From Thalassia testudinum (lineage: Eukaryota; Streptophyta; Magnoliopsida; Alismatales; Hydrocharitaceae): a stretch of DNA of 64,000 nt. The notes under the pieces are model-generated. The model was given only the letters and a program-made list of their open reading frames with translations, was not told where the DNA came from and did no database searches. Position 1 is the first letter of the stretch; every line of letters starts with the position of its first letter. Below, piece after piece: positions 1 through 12,258 of the stretch. The position numbers and the translations under genes are program-made. The stretch covers positions 29,449,501-29,513,500 of the forward strand of contig JAZHRO010000056.1 of the NCBI GenBank assembly GCA_037157565.1, read 5' to 3'.

Positions 1-1444
1 TGGATGGGAAGGGGGGATTTGTTGAGTGGAGTGAGGGGAAGCTTTTAGGGTAGTCAGCGAGGGGTGAGAAGGTCTGTGGAGGTGGTATGAGCTTGCCGGA
101 GAGGGTGGTTGGAGACAGAGCAGGCGGAGGTGGAAGTCGTGTGCGGTGAGGCAAAATGATAAATTGAGAGAGGGAAAATGTAAGGGAGGAGAGGAGGAAG
201 ATAATGACCTAGGTTTTGGACGAAGGGGGAGGGCGAAGCCACTGCCTTGTACCTGCCGGAGCGGGGGATGAAAGGGCCCTGGAGGAGAAGTGCGGCGATG
301 AGGAAGCAGGTGGAGGGTGCCGACGGGTGCAGCACAGCACAGACGAGAGGGCTAGGAGAACCCTGCTGCAAGTAAGGCGGCAGAGCGATGAGGAGGAAGA
401 GGAGGGAGTCGCCGAAAGCTGCGAGTCGTCTGACAGAGGAGGAGGGGATGAAGTGGGGGGTTGTTCTCCATCAAAGAGAGCTTGGAGGAACCGGCAGGAG
501 GTGTTGGTCCTTATAAAGGGGTTGGTGCAGAGGGAGGCGTGGGCTGGCGACATGCCAGCCTCGCCGGAGCATGGCTGGAGAGGGGACCCATACCTTCCGT
601 GCATTCGCACGGAAGGTATGGGGGCCGGCAGAAAGCATGGCCGGGTCCCTGCGATAGACGACGTCGCAGGGAACCCCACGTCTGCTTTGCAGGGCGGTCA
701 CCCCTCTCTTCATGGTGCCATGCTCCACGCAAAGTCACTGGAGCATGGTGCTACGCAGAGTTTTACAGGAGGGAGCGTTCTGCAAAGAATGATGAAAAAG
801 TTGGGGGCCAAAATGCAAGGGTTTCGAAAGATAAGGGTCAAAAAGTAAATGAAGAGGACCAAATTGCAAAGTCGGTCAAGGAGGTCTCCTCTTAGGCTCA
901 AGTTTTTATACAAGACTAATTTGAACCTAAGGATTTTAATGGTGAATTTTATTTCTAAGTTGGACCATGTTTGACTGACCAATTTACGTAAAAACCTAGA
1001 TTAAGTCATTAATTGGGAAAGGTTCTCTTTGTAGGTCAAAATGTGTTTCTAAGGCCAAATTGAAGGTTCTAAGACCTAGAGATTATTTTTCTATGAATTT
1101 TAGAGTGTTTAGTTGATTTTTATCCTGCCTCGAACCTCATGAATTGAAGTGGGTTTGTTTTAGGGTTATAGAATGTCTTTTAATTCCTTGAAGTTGTTAT
1201 AACCCTTTTTAGATTAGACCATCACACTTTCCTTCTTATTAGGCTTGTTTGACCTGTGTTTGGACCCTTAATTACCCTGTTTGCAAACTGTGTTTGTGAA
1301 ATTGCAGTTTTACCCCTTATGATTTATTTTCTTCTTAAACTCAGAATTCTCTGAGTTAAGCCTTTCTTTGGGTTATGTAGGAGCTTTTTCTTACATATCT
1401 GGGTTAGATTGTGCTAGTTAGGGTTCATGATGAGGTTCTCATCA
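1..1444 (-). repeat. Partial D-family LTR cut by the window edge
   Basis: This is GC-rich LTR sequence that aligns by eye with the right-hand part of the two element-D LTRs (about 35740-37025), including the shared end in CTCATGATGAGGYTCTCATCA-like sequence. The right limit is the CA at 1443-1444. No polypurine motif follows it, so 1444 is the outer edge of an element or solo LTR that continues to the left. A minus-strand TATA-like site lies near 510-516. Long frames in both orientations here (for example 216-848) are by-products of GC-rich sequence and are not supported as genes. It is inserted in the non-coding 3' part of element F. Confidence 0.8.
587..622. repeat. Perfect inverted repeat, 16-bp arms, in D-family LTR
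   Basis: Arms 587-602 and 607-622 are exact reverse complements around the loop ATTC. The equivalent hairpin in element D (about 20600-20625 and 36174-36199) is held by different bases that still pair. On the minus strand it lies about 75-90 bp upstream of the TATA-like site. Confidence 0.9.
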
Positions 1445-2237
1445 AGCATCGTCCAAGACACTTGAGCTGTAAGAATGTGCTTTAATGCTCCATCTAAGGA
1501 TATGAAATATAGATATGGAGCAGCGTTGAGGCAGTAACATGTTGACATCGCATCCTTAGAGGCATTTTCCTCCTTCTCAGTGGTGGGAACTCAAACCAAT
1601 GATCTACTTCAGACTTTTCATAGGGCCAAAGAAGGGGGTTTTCTAATTTTTAGTTGTTTTTAGGTGTTGGATTGTGTGCGAAATTTAACATAGGAAGTTT
1701 TGCATGAAATGCAAGTTTTTGAATTATAAAATAAGCCAGATACTTTCCATATTACAAAAGGGGATCAAGTCGCCTGAACTATCATGAGTTCAGGTGCAAT
1801 TTTAGAGAAGGATATTTGATCTAGTCTAAAGATAGACCCTAAAATTCTAATGATCAGATCCATATCCTTATCCCTAGTTTGTTAAAGATTAAATCCATTG
1901 TACCAAAAGTGAGTTTTCAACCTTAGTCCTGATTTCAAAATTTTCCTCAAAAAGTTTTCAACATTTTTATTTTTTTGGGTATGCAAGCAATAAACAAGAA
2001 AATGACAAAAGAAAAATGCATGTTTTTAGGTTTTGAAAATCCTAAATCGATCATCAAAATTTTAAAAACACCTCCCCATGCTTATGATATGCAATGTCCT
2101 CATGCATTAGGAGGGAGAAGGGATCACCTTAGTGAAAGGCACTCAGGTTTAGGATAGTCAAAACCTGGAAAAGGAAAGAAAAAGAAAGCAGGAAAAATGA
2201 TGGGTTACCACCCATCCAGTGCTATCTTTTACACCAT
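1445..2237 (-). other. Element F 3' non-coding region
   Basis: No gene seen. The stretch 1480-1620 (minus strand) resembles non-coding blocks in D (about 22070-22200) and C (about 26590-26710), with shared words such as GTGGGAACTC and a nearby GGATAT(C). It lies between the F coding frame and the D-family LTR. Small frames here are short and unsupported. Confidence 0.55.
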
Positions 2238-5215
2238 TCAGTTGGGTGTGAAGGTATGCACGGAAGATGGAAAATCATGTAAATAGTTGGACACTTGGAT
2301 TCCCACATAAAAAGGGTCTTCTTCTGGATCCCTGGAAAGTGGAGTGGGATAAAGATAGGGATCAAAATTAGATGGAAAATGGTAGGTGTAACCCAAGTCT
2401 AGCCATGGTTTTAAGTTAGGATGAATGCCAAACTTGGGCAGGTTTGGTGGTTGGTCCAGGTGAAAGGGGGTGGGCAAGAAGTGAGGAGAGGTAGGTGGGG
2501 TTAGTGTGCAGGGGTGGGTTGAGAGAAAAGTGGGTGGGTTAGAGGAATAATCAGGGGGATCATCAGGAAAAGATTGTTGTGGAGGACAAGTTTCTAAGTC
2601 AAAGATTCTGCCGACCATGGATTCTGAGTTAGATTCCTCAAAAATTTTGTGGTCGAGAAGGGTATCTACCAAGACGGTCTCCTCCACAAAATTTGAAATT
2701 TCAGTATTTGAGTCCTTAAAAAAATTATCATGGAATCTCTTGGAGGATTTGGAAATATCAAGAGTGATAGTTTGGCCTGCGTAAGTGATATCCATTTTGC
2801 CTACATGGCAAATGACATTTGTCTTTGCAGTGGCCAAAAAGGGTCATCCAAGAATTATAAGGGCATTCATCAAAGATTCGAGTACCTCAATGTCAAGGAC
2901 CAGAAAGTCTGCAAGGAAGACATAATTCTGGACCTTGATCGAAACATCCTCGACAATCCCATGAGGTTTTATTGTAGATCAGTTGGCTAATTGAAGGGTA
3001 ATCTCAACAGGTTTTAATTCACTAATATGAAACTCTTCAAATATAATCATGGGAATGATATTAACTAAGGCACCAAGATCAAGGATGGTACGATCAAAGT
3101 TAGTATCATCAATAATTACTAAAATTAATGGCATGCCCAGATCTTCCATCTTAGGAGGAAGCTTGCTTTGTATGACAGAGCCTACTGTCTTTGAAAGATG
3201 CACCTGTCCTAGATTTTTGGCCTGCCTTTTTGGAGTACAGATCTCCTTCAAAAATTTGGCATAGGCAGGTATATACTTGATTGCATCTAAGAAAGGGATA
3301 TTGAATTGAACTTACCCGAATAGATCCATGAGTTCTTCTATGGTGGGCTCAGATTTCTTTTTTCGATTGGTGGTGGGGTGGAGAGATTGTGGAAAAGGGA
3401 TAGGAGTCATGTCCTGAGATTTTTGTGGTTCCTTTTCTTCCTGATGGGGGAGTTCAGAGTCAATTTGCATTGGAATGTGGATTTCACTAGGTTGTTGTGA
3501 AGGTCCGGGATCAGTGGTGGCTTTCCCACTCCTCAACGTAATTGCATGTGCAGTCGGATTATTCTTTGGAGGAGGTGGGGGGCCTATTGTTGTGAAAACC
3601 TAGGAGGCTACTAAGGTGGTGGATTGGGAGGAGGCTGATTTGGGTAGTTTTGATTTCTACCCAAATACTGGTTCCTCTAGTGATTAGGGTTGGGCATGGG
3701 TTGGGAGGGCAAATGCCCTATAGGTCTTTGAGTTAGAGTAACCCCAACTTGACTATTTAGTTTTGTGATAGTGCGAGTTACTTCCGTCATCTTAGTTTGC
3801 ATTTCCTACAGGGTTCTCATTATCTGGGCATTAATGTCTTGTTGGGATGGCCCAGGATGAAAGGTCGGATTCGACCCATACCTGTTAAATTGATTTGAAG
3901 GTTGGGGAGGAACCGGGTTATTCTAGAAGTGACTCGAGTAATTCTTCCAATTGAAAGAATTTCTAAATTGCTCCTGGAGGGTAGAAACACTTTGAATGGG
4001 GTTAGGGTTTGGATAGTTATAATTCCCTAATAAATCATAGAAGGCCTCAAAATCTTGGTAATAATCAGCAGGGGTAGTGTTGAGATTGTGCAAATTTTCT
4101 CTTCGTGGAATGTTAGGCTAGGTTAGATGTGGACTGTGTGGAGCTTGGGTTGATGTGGCAAGTCTTTCCTCAATTTTCTTTTGATTAATGTGCATCTGGT
4201 CGAGTTTTTGCGTGATCCTTTTAAGATCGTCTTGGGTTACAAGAATAGATTGAGAGCTTATTTCATGAACACCAAACTGCAGGTTTGAAGTTCTACAAAA
4301 TGTGTTCATGGAAGCTTGATTAAATGAGTTTTCACTCAATTCTTCAAATAGGTCGTAGGCACTTTCAGCATCCTTATTCAAGAAGTTGCTGCCACACGAG
4401 GCATCGACGAAACATCGAATTTGATCTTCTAAACCATGATAGAAGATCTGCATGAGCTACCATAAAGGAATCTCATGGTACGGACAACTTCTTAAGAGAT
4501 CTTGGAATCTTTCCCAAGAATCATGAAAACTCTTGCCAGATTTTTGTTGGAAGGTTGTAATAGATCTTCGTAATGAATTTGTACAACCTATTGGGAAGAA
4601 TTTTTTGAGGAAGGTACTCTTGAGCTGAGGACATGTGGTAATAGGTCGACTAATGGTCCTGAATTAGTAAGTGGCCTTATCTTTAAGGGATAATGGAAAT
4701 AGCCGCATTAGCCATAGGCCTTCTTGCACATTTCGGGAATGGGTTGTTTGTGCAAGAAGAGTTAGCACTTCAAGGTGGTTGAACATGTTTTTCCTACGAA
4801 GGCCATGGAAATGTTTAATCAAGTTCAAAATCGCTGGCTTGATCTCGAAGTCCCCATTAGGTATGACCACCCCTGGTCGTTCCTCATAATAGGAAGGATC
4901 ATAAAAGTCTTTTAGAGAAATGACAGGCTGCTGATGGGGTGGTGGGTTTGGCCTTTGGTTGGCTAGGTTTTGGATATTCCTAGTCAACACTTGTTGATTG
5001 GCATTAAGTTGAGCAATCTGCTCAGGCATCAAGGTGTAGAGATCAAGTGTAGGGGGCGTTGATGTTGTGATTGAGACAAATCAGCATTAGGAAGCTCCAA
5101 ATGTGGGAAGTCAAAGGTGGGGGGGTTTTTGGGTGGAAGGGTCAGAATTGGGATTAGAAGTGGGATTAGAGGTGGAAGTGGAAGGGTTAGTAGATCTGTT
5201 TTGTTGATTTTCCAT
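2238..5215 (-). pseudogene. Element F gag-protease pseudogene with novel Pro-rich tail
   Basis: Minus strand. The N-terminal part (from about 5215) is Asn/Ser/Thr/Pro-rich. The gag core (5032-4118) shares phrases with element A's gag: LKDFYDPS-Y-ERPGV, EIKPAILNLIKHFHG, LMRLFPLSLKDKATY and QIFYHGL. The frame shifts between 4118 and 3536. A Pro/Lys linker (3536-3312) leads to an Athila-type aspartic protease (3251-2979) with DLGALVNIIP at about 3060-3080. The same frame then runs on to FLATAKTNVICHVGKMDI near 2835. After the protease comes a tail of about 150 residues rich in Pro, Phe, Tyr, His and Asp that ends in a stop at 2238, instead of a polymerase. In-frame stops and the frameshift show the gene is dead. 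Inference: F was a gag-protease non-autonomous element. Confidence 0.8.
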
Positions 5216-6860
5216 TTTTGCAGAAGAAGAAGATGGAAAAAGTGATCTTTTTGCACAGGGGGCAAAATCAAATGGTCCCTCCAACTGTGGATTTTGGGAC
5301 CTTTGCCCATGCATAAAAGGGAAGAACGGGAGGGAGGAGAAGAGAAAGAGATGAGAGAAAGTGTGCAATTTAAACAAACAAAATCTCTAGACCTATCTTA
5401 AGTGTGACTCCATAAAATAATTAACCTAAGACTTGTTTTACCTAGGAAATAAGAATTCAATAGTGAATACCCATTCTATCAACAAATCTAGCCAAGTGAA
5501 TAAGGGGAGGGTTGGGCCCAAGCATACTCCAGGAAAATCCCTAGGGGCTTGAGTAAACCCACGCCTGGTCTTCTAACACAGCCCCTCAGCCTGTCACCAG
5601 ATATAGATGAAAGAATTGATATTAACTAGAGAAAACTTAGGACCTAGATAGCATGCCTAAGTTGATGAAACCTTAGGGTCAAATTGCTACAAATTTTAGT
5701 TAACTCTAGGAGACTAGAGTGCACACAGAATGTGGAGGACGTTGATTTGGGTAATGCCCTGTTATTTCAATTTTTGTAGTGTGTGTAAGAATTGGAAGGT
5801 GATTTTAGCAATCAAGTTGTCACACAATTAAATGTATTTCTACTTTTAGGATTTGCATTAGCTTAAAGTGTTTTAGGGTTCTCTTTAAGTATTCAAGCAA
5901 GTTTGAAAATCCACAAGCAAAAAGAAATCAGGTTGTATTCATGAAGATAAGTTTCTTTTAATTTGTTGGTCTCTAGAAATGACAAGAAACCCTAATTAAT
6001 TAAATCCTAAGTAGAAATTTAACTATCAATAGGTTTGTTTTAGGCTTTCAGTTTAAATAGTGGTCCAAACAATTCAATCAAAACCACTAATGCAAGGAAA
6101 ATCAAACAAGCATTTCAAAAAATATTTTTTTGTGATTTTAAGAATTTGTGTGATATCTTTTTAGAAATTTTCTTTGTGCTAGTGTTAAAGTCTAGAAATG
6201 ATACCCGAAAGTATTTTGGACTTTTCATTACCACCACCAGTCTCAGAAAATTTTTGTGAATTTATATGATGTGTAGAATTTCACAAAAATTCAAGAAAGT
6301 AAAATTTCATTGGATGAGTATAAAAATTCCTAAAATTTGTGGACAGCACCAAAATAGGAAGATTAGAGGAGATGACCCCTCTGTAGTCCATAAATTTTTA
6401 AAAATCTTGTACAAATGCAATTGCTCCAAAATTTGGAAAGAATGTTCCTCACTTGATTTAGAATTACTGGGTGAAAATTCAAGATTTTTAGAGCCTGTGA
6501 TGTTGAGAATTGATTTTTGAAGTCCAGACAGAAGTCTAGACTCGAAAATCAGACTACCAACACTTGAAGTGGAGTGGTATTTAATGATGCAAACAAGTAA
6601 TCAATTGAATTTCAAATGAAACCACTCCACTTAACTTAATTGTTTGAGTTCTTGAAAGCCAAGTTTAATGTATTTTGATAGTTTTAGGGCTATATGTGCC
6701 TAGAAAAAGGAAACAACCTGAATTTTCGCGAGAAGACAAGGAATTGTAAGCTCTTCCTTCCAAAATCCCACTTTCTTCCTGTAGTTCCTACACACACGAC
6801 AGATAGAAAGGCAAGGGGATGAGATCCACTTATCAAGCAAGAGACTAAATGAATGCAAAG
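5216..6860 (-). other. Element F 5' leader, untranslated
   Basis: No supported gene. This AT-rich stretch lies between the F primer site and gag. The part about 6180-6860 is repeated at 14250-14915 (the same leader of the second F internal fragment), which confirms it belongs to the element. Confidence 0.7.
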
Positions 6861-6891
6861 CCGTTGCCTCCATAGCAACAACACCAAAAAG
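6861..6891 (-). promoter_or_regulatory. Primer-binding site of element F (tRNA-Asp type)
   Basis: Read on the minus strand, LTR end TCA is followed by CTTTTTGG and TGTTGTTGC, then GGAGGCAACGGC. It is a degenerate match to the tRNA-Asp 3' complement used by Athila elements, with the flanking GGAGGCAA half that forms a hairpin in the other families. Confidence 0.65.
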
Positions 6892-7100
6892 TGATGCAGA
6901 TTTTACGCGATTTGTAAAATACGTCATTGTAACGCGTAAAGCCGATCAACTCTTAAATTTGTAAACCTAGATAGGGAAGTATCTAGGGTCGTCCAAGGAG
7001 GCAATTGCTACAATTATAAATCTCTTACTTGAAACATAAATCAACTTTTTTTTTATTTTTTATATGTGGTTTTTGTTTGATTTTGTAATAACAGCAAACA
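6892..7100 (-). repeat. Element F LTR copy a, left part
   Basis: Starts at TGATGC next to the primer site and matches 14949-15160 and 48836-49060. It is broken at 7100 by LINE-1 insertion and continues at 12259. Total LTR length without the LINE is about 2.2 kb, like the other two copies. Confidence 0.85.
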
Positions 7101-7544
7101 GGAGCTTCGATGAATTTGAATTCTCCTTTGGGCAGGAAACTCCGACGAGGATGGTTGGCTGCCTGAGGGGGCCCGAAGACCACACCGCCAGCTCTGATCT
7201 TTGGATGGTGTGGCATTTCACGGTCTTGGAGAAGAAATGTGCGAGGCGACCAGGCATCTGGTGGAGCTGGGACTCTAGACAAGAGGGGTTCTCATGATGG
7301 CCGAGGTTGAAGCCGTAGGGAAGTGGTTTGTTTCAGATGTCAGCTTCGTGGGCATCTAGCGACGATGTGCCATCGGCCGATGCTTTATCTAGCATGCGGG
7401 GGCTATGGTCATAAGCGAGACTCCTACCTAACACATTATGGTGGTCCTGGGGGCAGGATGCGCACTACACCTTGGTTTTCTAAGGGTGAGGTGTAGCTGC
7501 CTCTTCCACTCCCCCCATCAACTTTTGGGGGGCACACTACGGAT
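7101..7544 (+). other. LINE-1 5' untranslated region
   Basis: About 440 bp between the upstream TSD and the first recognisable ORF1 sequence. It is moderately GC-rich. No frame is supported. Confidence 0.55.
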
Positions 7545-8652
7545 GTGGAGATTCCCCTGAGCGAGGATGTTAAGGTGGCGGAGTTGGTCTTGCGTGGAGC
7601 CTTGATTGGGGAAGTGATGATGGGTACTCTATCCCTGGAGAGACTTCGGCGACTGGTAAGCTCTCTTTCCCTCTCGACTGATACTTGGAAAATTGCAGTT
7701 ATCTCTCCTTTGCGGTTTGTGCTTTTTGATGTGGGGGTGGTAGATGTCGAGGAGCTATGTTTTCAGACCAGCAATTTGTGTGGTCTGTCAGTGATGTGGC
7801 GGTTGGTTTCCCCGTTTAATGGTTCCTTTCCTGAGCGACCCCTCAAAGAGCTGCTCCCAGGTCTGGTTTTCTTGAGATCAAAGGCATGCCTCTGCATCTG
7901 AGGTCTAGGGAGGTGGTGGAAAATATGGTCGCTGGGTTTGCGTTTGTGGCTAAGGATACTGAAGTTGGTCTGACTGAAGGAGATGGCAGTGTTCTGAAGG
8001 TGAGGGTGGATGTCTTCAAGGCTAGATCTATTCCTGATAAGATGATTCTCAGGTGTGGGGGAAGCTCTTGGATACTCCTCTTGAGATTTCATGTGGTGAA
8101 CAGGGGTATGGAGCTGAGTCATCACCCCCCATCTTATGCTGAGGTGCTACGAGCCGGAGCAGGTTCCTTACAACCAAATTGTGCCAATCATGAGTTGGTG
8201 CCCGAACACACTAAAAGTGTGGAAATGGAAGATGGGGTGGGGAGTTTGAGGGTTGAGGAGGTGATGACTGAAACCCTGGAGGATGGGGGTAGGATACCCC
8301 TGATCCAGGATGATTCTACAGTGGTGGTCAAAGAAGGAGAGGAGGTAAATGTGATAAATGAAACTGTGGCTGAGGACCTGAAAGTTGGACTTCCCCTGCC
8401 AATGCTCCTGTGGGTTCTGATATGGTAGATCCCCTTGTGAACTCCCTTGATTTGCAGTATAGCTCTCCTGTGGCTGAGGATGTGAAGCTGAAGTTTAAGA
8501 CTCCTACCTCTGGTCTTAGGAAGCCTCCATACAAGCTGAGGCTAAAAAGACATTCTCCTGCACAAAAAGTTGATGAATCTATCATTGCAGCTATGATGAA
8601 GGTTGGCAAAACCTCTGCTACTAAGAAGGGGATAGATCAGACGTCCAAATGA
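7545..8652 (+). pseudogene. LINE-1 ORF1 (DUF4283-like RNA-binding protein), decayed
   Basis: Three segments in three frames (7545-7901, 7886-8428, 8410-8652) make up a first ORF of about 365 codons. The middle part, GMPLHLRSREVVENMVAGF, resembles the DUF4283-type region of plant LINE and LINE-derived ORF1 proteins, which bind RNA in the retrotransposition particle. The C-terminal part has a basic patch (LRKPPYKLRLKRHSP). The reading frame ends in TGA at 8650-8652, which overlaps the ORF2 start as ATGA. Two frameshifts make it inactive. The family assignment rests on a short motif and is moderate. Confidence 0.7.
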
Positions 8653-11600
8653 GGATTCTTACTTGTAATGTGCGTGGGTTGCACGACAAAAGCAGGAGGG
8701 GGTCCTTGCTTAGATATTTGCAAGAATGGGAGATTGATTGTGCCATCCTCCAAGAGATGCATATTGATAGTGAATCTGACAAGGCATGGGTGGAGATGAG
8801 AGCTGGTCATGCAAATGACATTGTGGTGATTAATTCTAATGGTAGATCTTGGGGAATTGCCATCTGCTGGAAGAAGCATGTGCTTCGTTTGGAGGAGGCT
8901 TCTTTGGCTAGGCACCTATTGACTTGCAGGTTCAATAGAGGCTAGGGGGACAGTGATCTCTTTGTGACAGGTGTGTATGGTCTTAGTGACCCTAGTAGAA
9001 GACAGGAGCTATGGGAGGATTGGAACTTGGCTGCAAACTTTGTGAATGGGGCGGTCTGGCTAGTTGGAGGAGACTTTAATTGTGTTTTGGTGGGGAGTGA
9101 CAGACCCAATGGTGTGGTGGATAGTTCTGCCACTGGCTTCCAGTTGATGGTCCAGGCTTTGGGCATGTGTGAATTTCCCTCCTCGGGCTCTAAAATCACT
9201 TGGAGGAATGGTAGTGGGCTCATGTCCAAATTTGATAGGTTTTTTGGCAATGCTGGGTTGATGGATCTCTTCCAATTATCCTTTGTTTGTGGTCTTGAAC
9301 GTCCCTTTTCTGACCATACCCCCTGGTCTGGGATAATGGAGAATAGGTGTTGGTTGGTTCCTACTTCAAGTTTAGGAAGTCTTGGCTGAGGGAGCCTAGT
9401 TTCAGAGATATGTTTGCTAGTTGGTGGAGGGCCCAGTAGGTTGAAGGCATGGCTACCTTCAGGTTGGCTTCCAAGATTTTGGCCTTGAAAGGAATGTTAA
9501 AGGAATATGGTGATGTTATCTCTGTCCTTAGGCATTAGAAGCATCGAGAGGTCTTGTTGAAGATTCAGGAACTAGATGATAAGGAAGCCTTTGCTCAGCT
9601 GTCTGAATAGGATTCTGCTGACAGAAAGAAGTGGGAGGGGATGGTGGCTGAAGAAGACTTGAAGCTGGAGATGGATTGGAGGGAAAGGTCAAGGCAGCTG
9701 TGGCTAAGTGAGGGGGATGCAAACACTAAATTCTTCCACTTGGCTGCCAGCTCTAGGAGAAGAGTTAATCTGATCTCGTCTATTGTTAAAGAGGGCGGAG
9801 AATTACCTCCATCCCTGATATCAGAGCTGAGGCTATCAAGTACTTCAAGGAATCTTCAAGAGCTGCTGGTTGGGGCTACTGGAGGATGGCAACTAGTGAT
9901 ATTCCTAGAATTATAGAGATTCAGAGGTCCAGCCTGATAGAATTTGTGTCTGAAGCTGAAGTCTTGAAGGCCATCAAAGATCTCAATTGTGAAGGATCAC
10001 CAAGTCCTGATGGGATCCAAGTTCACTTCTACAAAGAGTTATGGGATATTGTGGGCACTGAGGTAATGGAGTGATCAGAGAGTTTGAGAGTGGCAATTTT
10101 GGTTTTGAAAGAATCAATAGATCCTATCTTTTTCTTTTGCCAAAGACTCCAGGAGCTGAATCCTTTCAGGAGTTTAGACCTATTGCCCTCTCTAACTCTT
10201 TATACCAGGTGATTAGCAAGGTCTTAGCCAATAGATTGAGGCTTGTTTTGCAAGATTTGATCCACCCTGCTCAATCAGCCTTCCTCCCCAGTAGATCTCT
10301 ACATGAATCCTTTATCATGGCCCAAGAGATGATTTGTGGTTGGCACAAAAGAAAATGTAAGGCTTTTTTATGGAAGGTTGACTTCTGCAAAGCTTATGAC
10401 TCCATCAGTTGGCCATATCTTTAGGAAGTGCTTAAAAGAAGAGGCTTTCCCCCTACTTGGATTCAATGGGTGAAAAGATGTATCACCACTGCCTCTTTCA
10501 CCCCTTTGATAAATGGGAAGCCTTGTAGTTCTTGGATTCAGCCCCAATGTGGAATCAGGCAAGGATGCCCTCTGGCACCTTTGATTTTCAACCTGGCAGT
10601 GGACAACTTGGCCTGGTACTCTTGTAAGCTCGCTAAAGTAGGTCTTATTAGAGGGTATTCATTGTCATGCAGGAGTAACTTGGCTCCCATTCTTCAATAT
10701 GCGGATGATACAGTTTTTTTTATGGAGGGGTCTATCGATGAAGCATTGGCTTTGCATCATATGGCCAATATCTTTGGTGAGCTCTCTGTCCTGAGGCTGA
10801 ATAGGGATAAATCCAGTTTGGTATGCTTTGGCTTACCTCCTGAGGAGGAGCAAGGTGCTTTAGCTACTGTTTTGGGGACCCCCCGCATCAATCTTCCTAT
10901 TAAGTACTTGGGGCTGCCTTTGATGTTCTAGAATGAAAGAGAGATTGGAGCTGCCTCTTTGACAAAATTTCAGTGAAATTGGATGGGTGGCATAGCAGCT
11001 TCCTCTCCAAAGGTGGAAGGCTTATCTTGCTCAACTCTGTGGTCTCCTCCATCCCTGTTTTCTACTTTTCCATATTTAAAGCACCTAATTCCATTTGGAA
11101 AAGGTTGGATGTATTGAGAAAAAGGTTCTTTTGGAAGGGAGCTAAACATGAGGGCAGATTCCTGCTACCACTCAAATGGGAGCAAATCTGCCAACCAGAA
11201 GATAGGGATGGACTTGGGATTAAGTCCTTGAAACACTTCAATGATGCATTGCTACCTAAGTGGGTAGTTAAACTCTTGCAAGGAGACCTGAAGCCATGGA
11301 CTGTCTTGATCAGAGATAGTTATGGTGCTTCCAATAGTGTGCTATCAAGGCTTTAGCCCAGCAGACCTCCTTTCTGGAAATCAGTGACAAGAGCATTGGC
11401 TGATCACTTCCACATACTACAGCCGACTCTTGGCAATGGCAGGGCCTTCAGCTTCTGGAAGGAGGGTTGGTCAGTGCTGGGTGTCTTCAAGGAGCTCTAT
11501 ACAAGGGCCTTTGCTGCAACATCTGACATGGAAGCTACTGTTAGCAGGTTCTAGTCTTGCAGCAGCTGCAGCTGGAATCTGCATGAGGAGGAATCTAACA

Positions 11601-12175
11601 GGAGGGGCACCCGGCTGTGGGAAGAAAGGAGGAAGCTGCTATCAAAACTTGAGAGCTTTAGGCCAAAAACTAGTGTGGAGGATAAGTACCTTTGGGAGGG
11701 GATTTACAATGTGCAAAGTGGCTATAACAAAATATTAAACCATGGGAGTGGGTGGAGCTGTGATTTCATTGATAAGAAGATTTGGCTTCTGAAAATTCCT
11801 CTTAAGGTACAAATTTTTCTTTGGTTTTGTAGGAGAGATGGATTGATCGCAGGTGATTTGCGACATAGAAGGTTGGGAACTGATCATCATGTTTGTTACT
11901 TATGTGGGATGCATACTGACATTACAAATCATATCTTCTCTTCTTGCCTTATCACTGATGCTTTGGAGGAGGGCATGTCAGGAGCCACTACCAAATTTGG
12001 TTCCATATGGCATGGGTTTGGTGTGAGAGGGAAGCCACATGTACACATGGCTGTCACTCTCTGGTGTGTGTGGAAGGCAAGAAATGAGAGACTTTTTTAG
12101 GAGAGACCGGTGTGCTATGAAAGAATTATAAGAGAGTGCTGGTCCCTCATACATACATGGCGATCTCTTTTGTAA
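8649..12175 (+). pseudogene. LINE-1 ORF2: endonuclease, reverse transcriptase, zf-RVT; decayed
   Basis: Order of domains: an APE-like endonuclease from 8649 (starts MRILTCNVRGL; also ILQEMHIDS, GGDFNC near 9067 and SDHTP near 9312); a linker; the reverse transcriptase from about 9930 to 10930, with the fingers region EFRPIALSNSLYQVISKVLA, then SAFLPSR, and the catalytic YADD at 10698-10709; a thumb region WHSSFLSKGGRLILLNSV (about 10985); and a C-terminal zf-RVT domain (11770-12100) with CYLCG...H-x4-C spacing and a W-x-ARNERLF end. It ends at TAA 12173-12175, the same place as in LINE-H. TAG stops (for example 8943-8945 and 10422-10424) and at least four frame changes make it non-functional. 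No RNase H domain is seen after zf-RVT. Confidence 0.9.
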
Positions 12176-12258
12176 TTCCTCTTACTTGTTTATATAATAT
12201 ACCGCTCCAGATTGCTATTGTAAGATGATAGCGTTCCTTTTTGTTTCAAAAACAAAAA

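Larger units (their letters stand above)
7101..12258 (+). mobile_element. LINE-1: near full-length plant L1-type LINE
   Basis: Non-LTR retrotransposon of about 5.2 kb with two overlapping open-frame regions and an A-rich 3' end (TTGTTTCAAAAACAAAAAAA). It is flanked by an imperfect 14-bp TSD, AATAACAGCAAACA (7087-7100) and AATAATGGCAAACA (12259-12272). It lies inside element F's LTR copy a. ORF1 and ORF2 are both broken by stops and frameshifts. Confidence 0.9.

Noticed and set aside
216..848. 210-codon plus-strand frame and overlapping minus-strand frames near the left edge
   Set aside because: They lie in a GC-rich D-family LTR, overlap on both strands, and show no domain.
7763..8125. Minus-strand frame opposite LINE ORF1
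   Set aside because: It is a shadow of the ORF1 coding strand.
11430..11738. Separate gene of 102 codons
   Set aside because: It lies between the RT and zf-RVT parts of LINE-1 ORF2 in a shifted frame, with no domain of its own.
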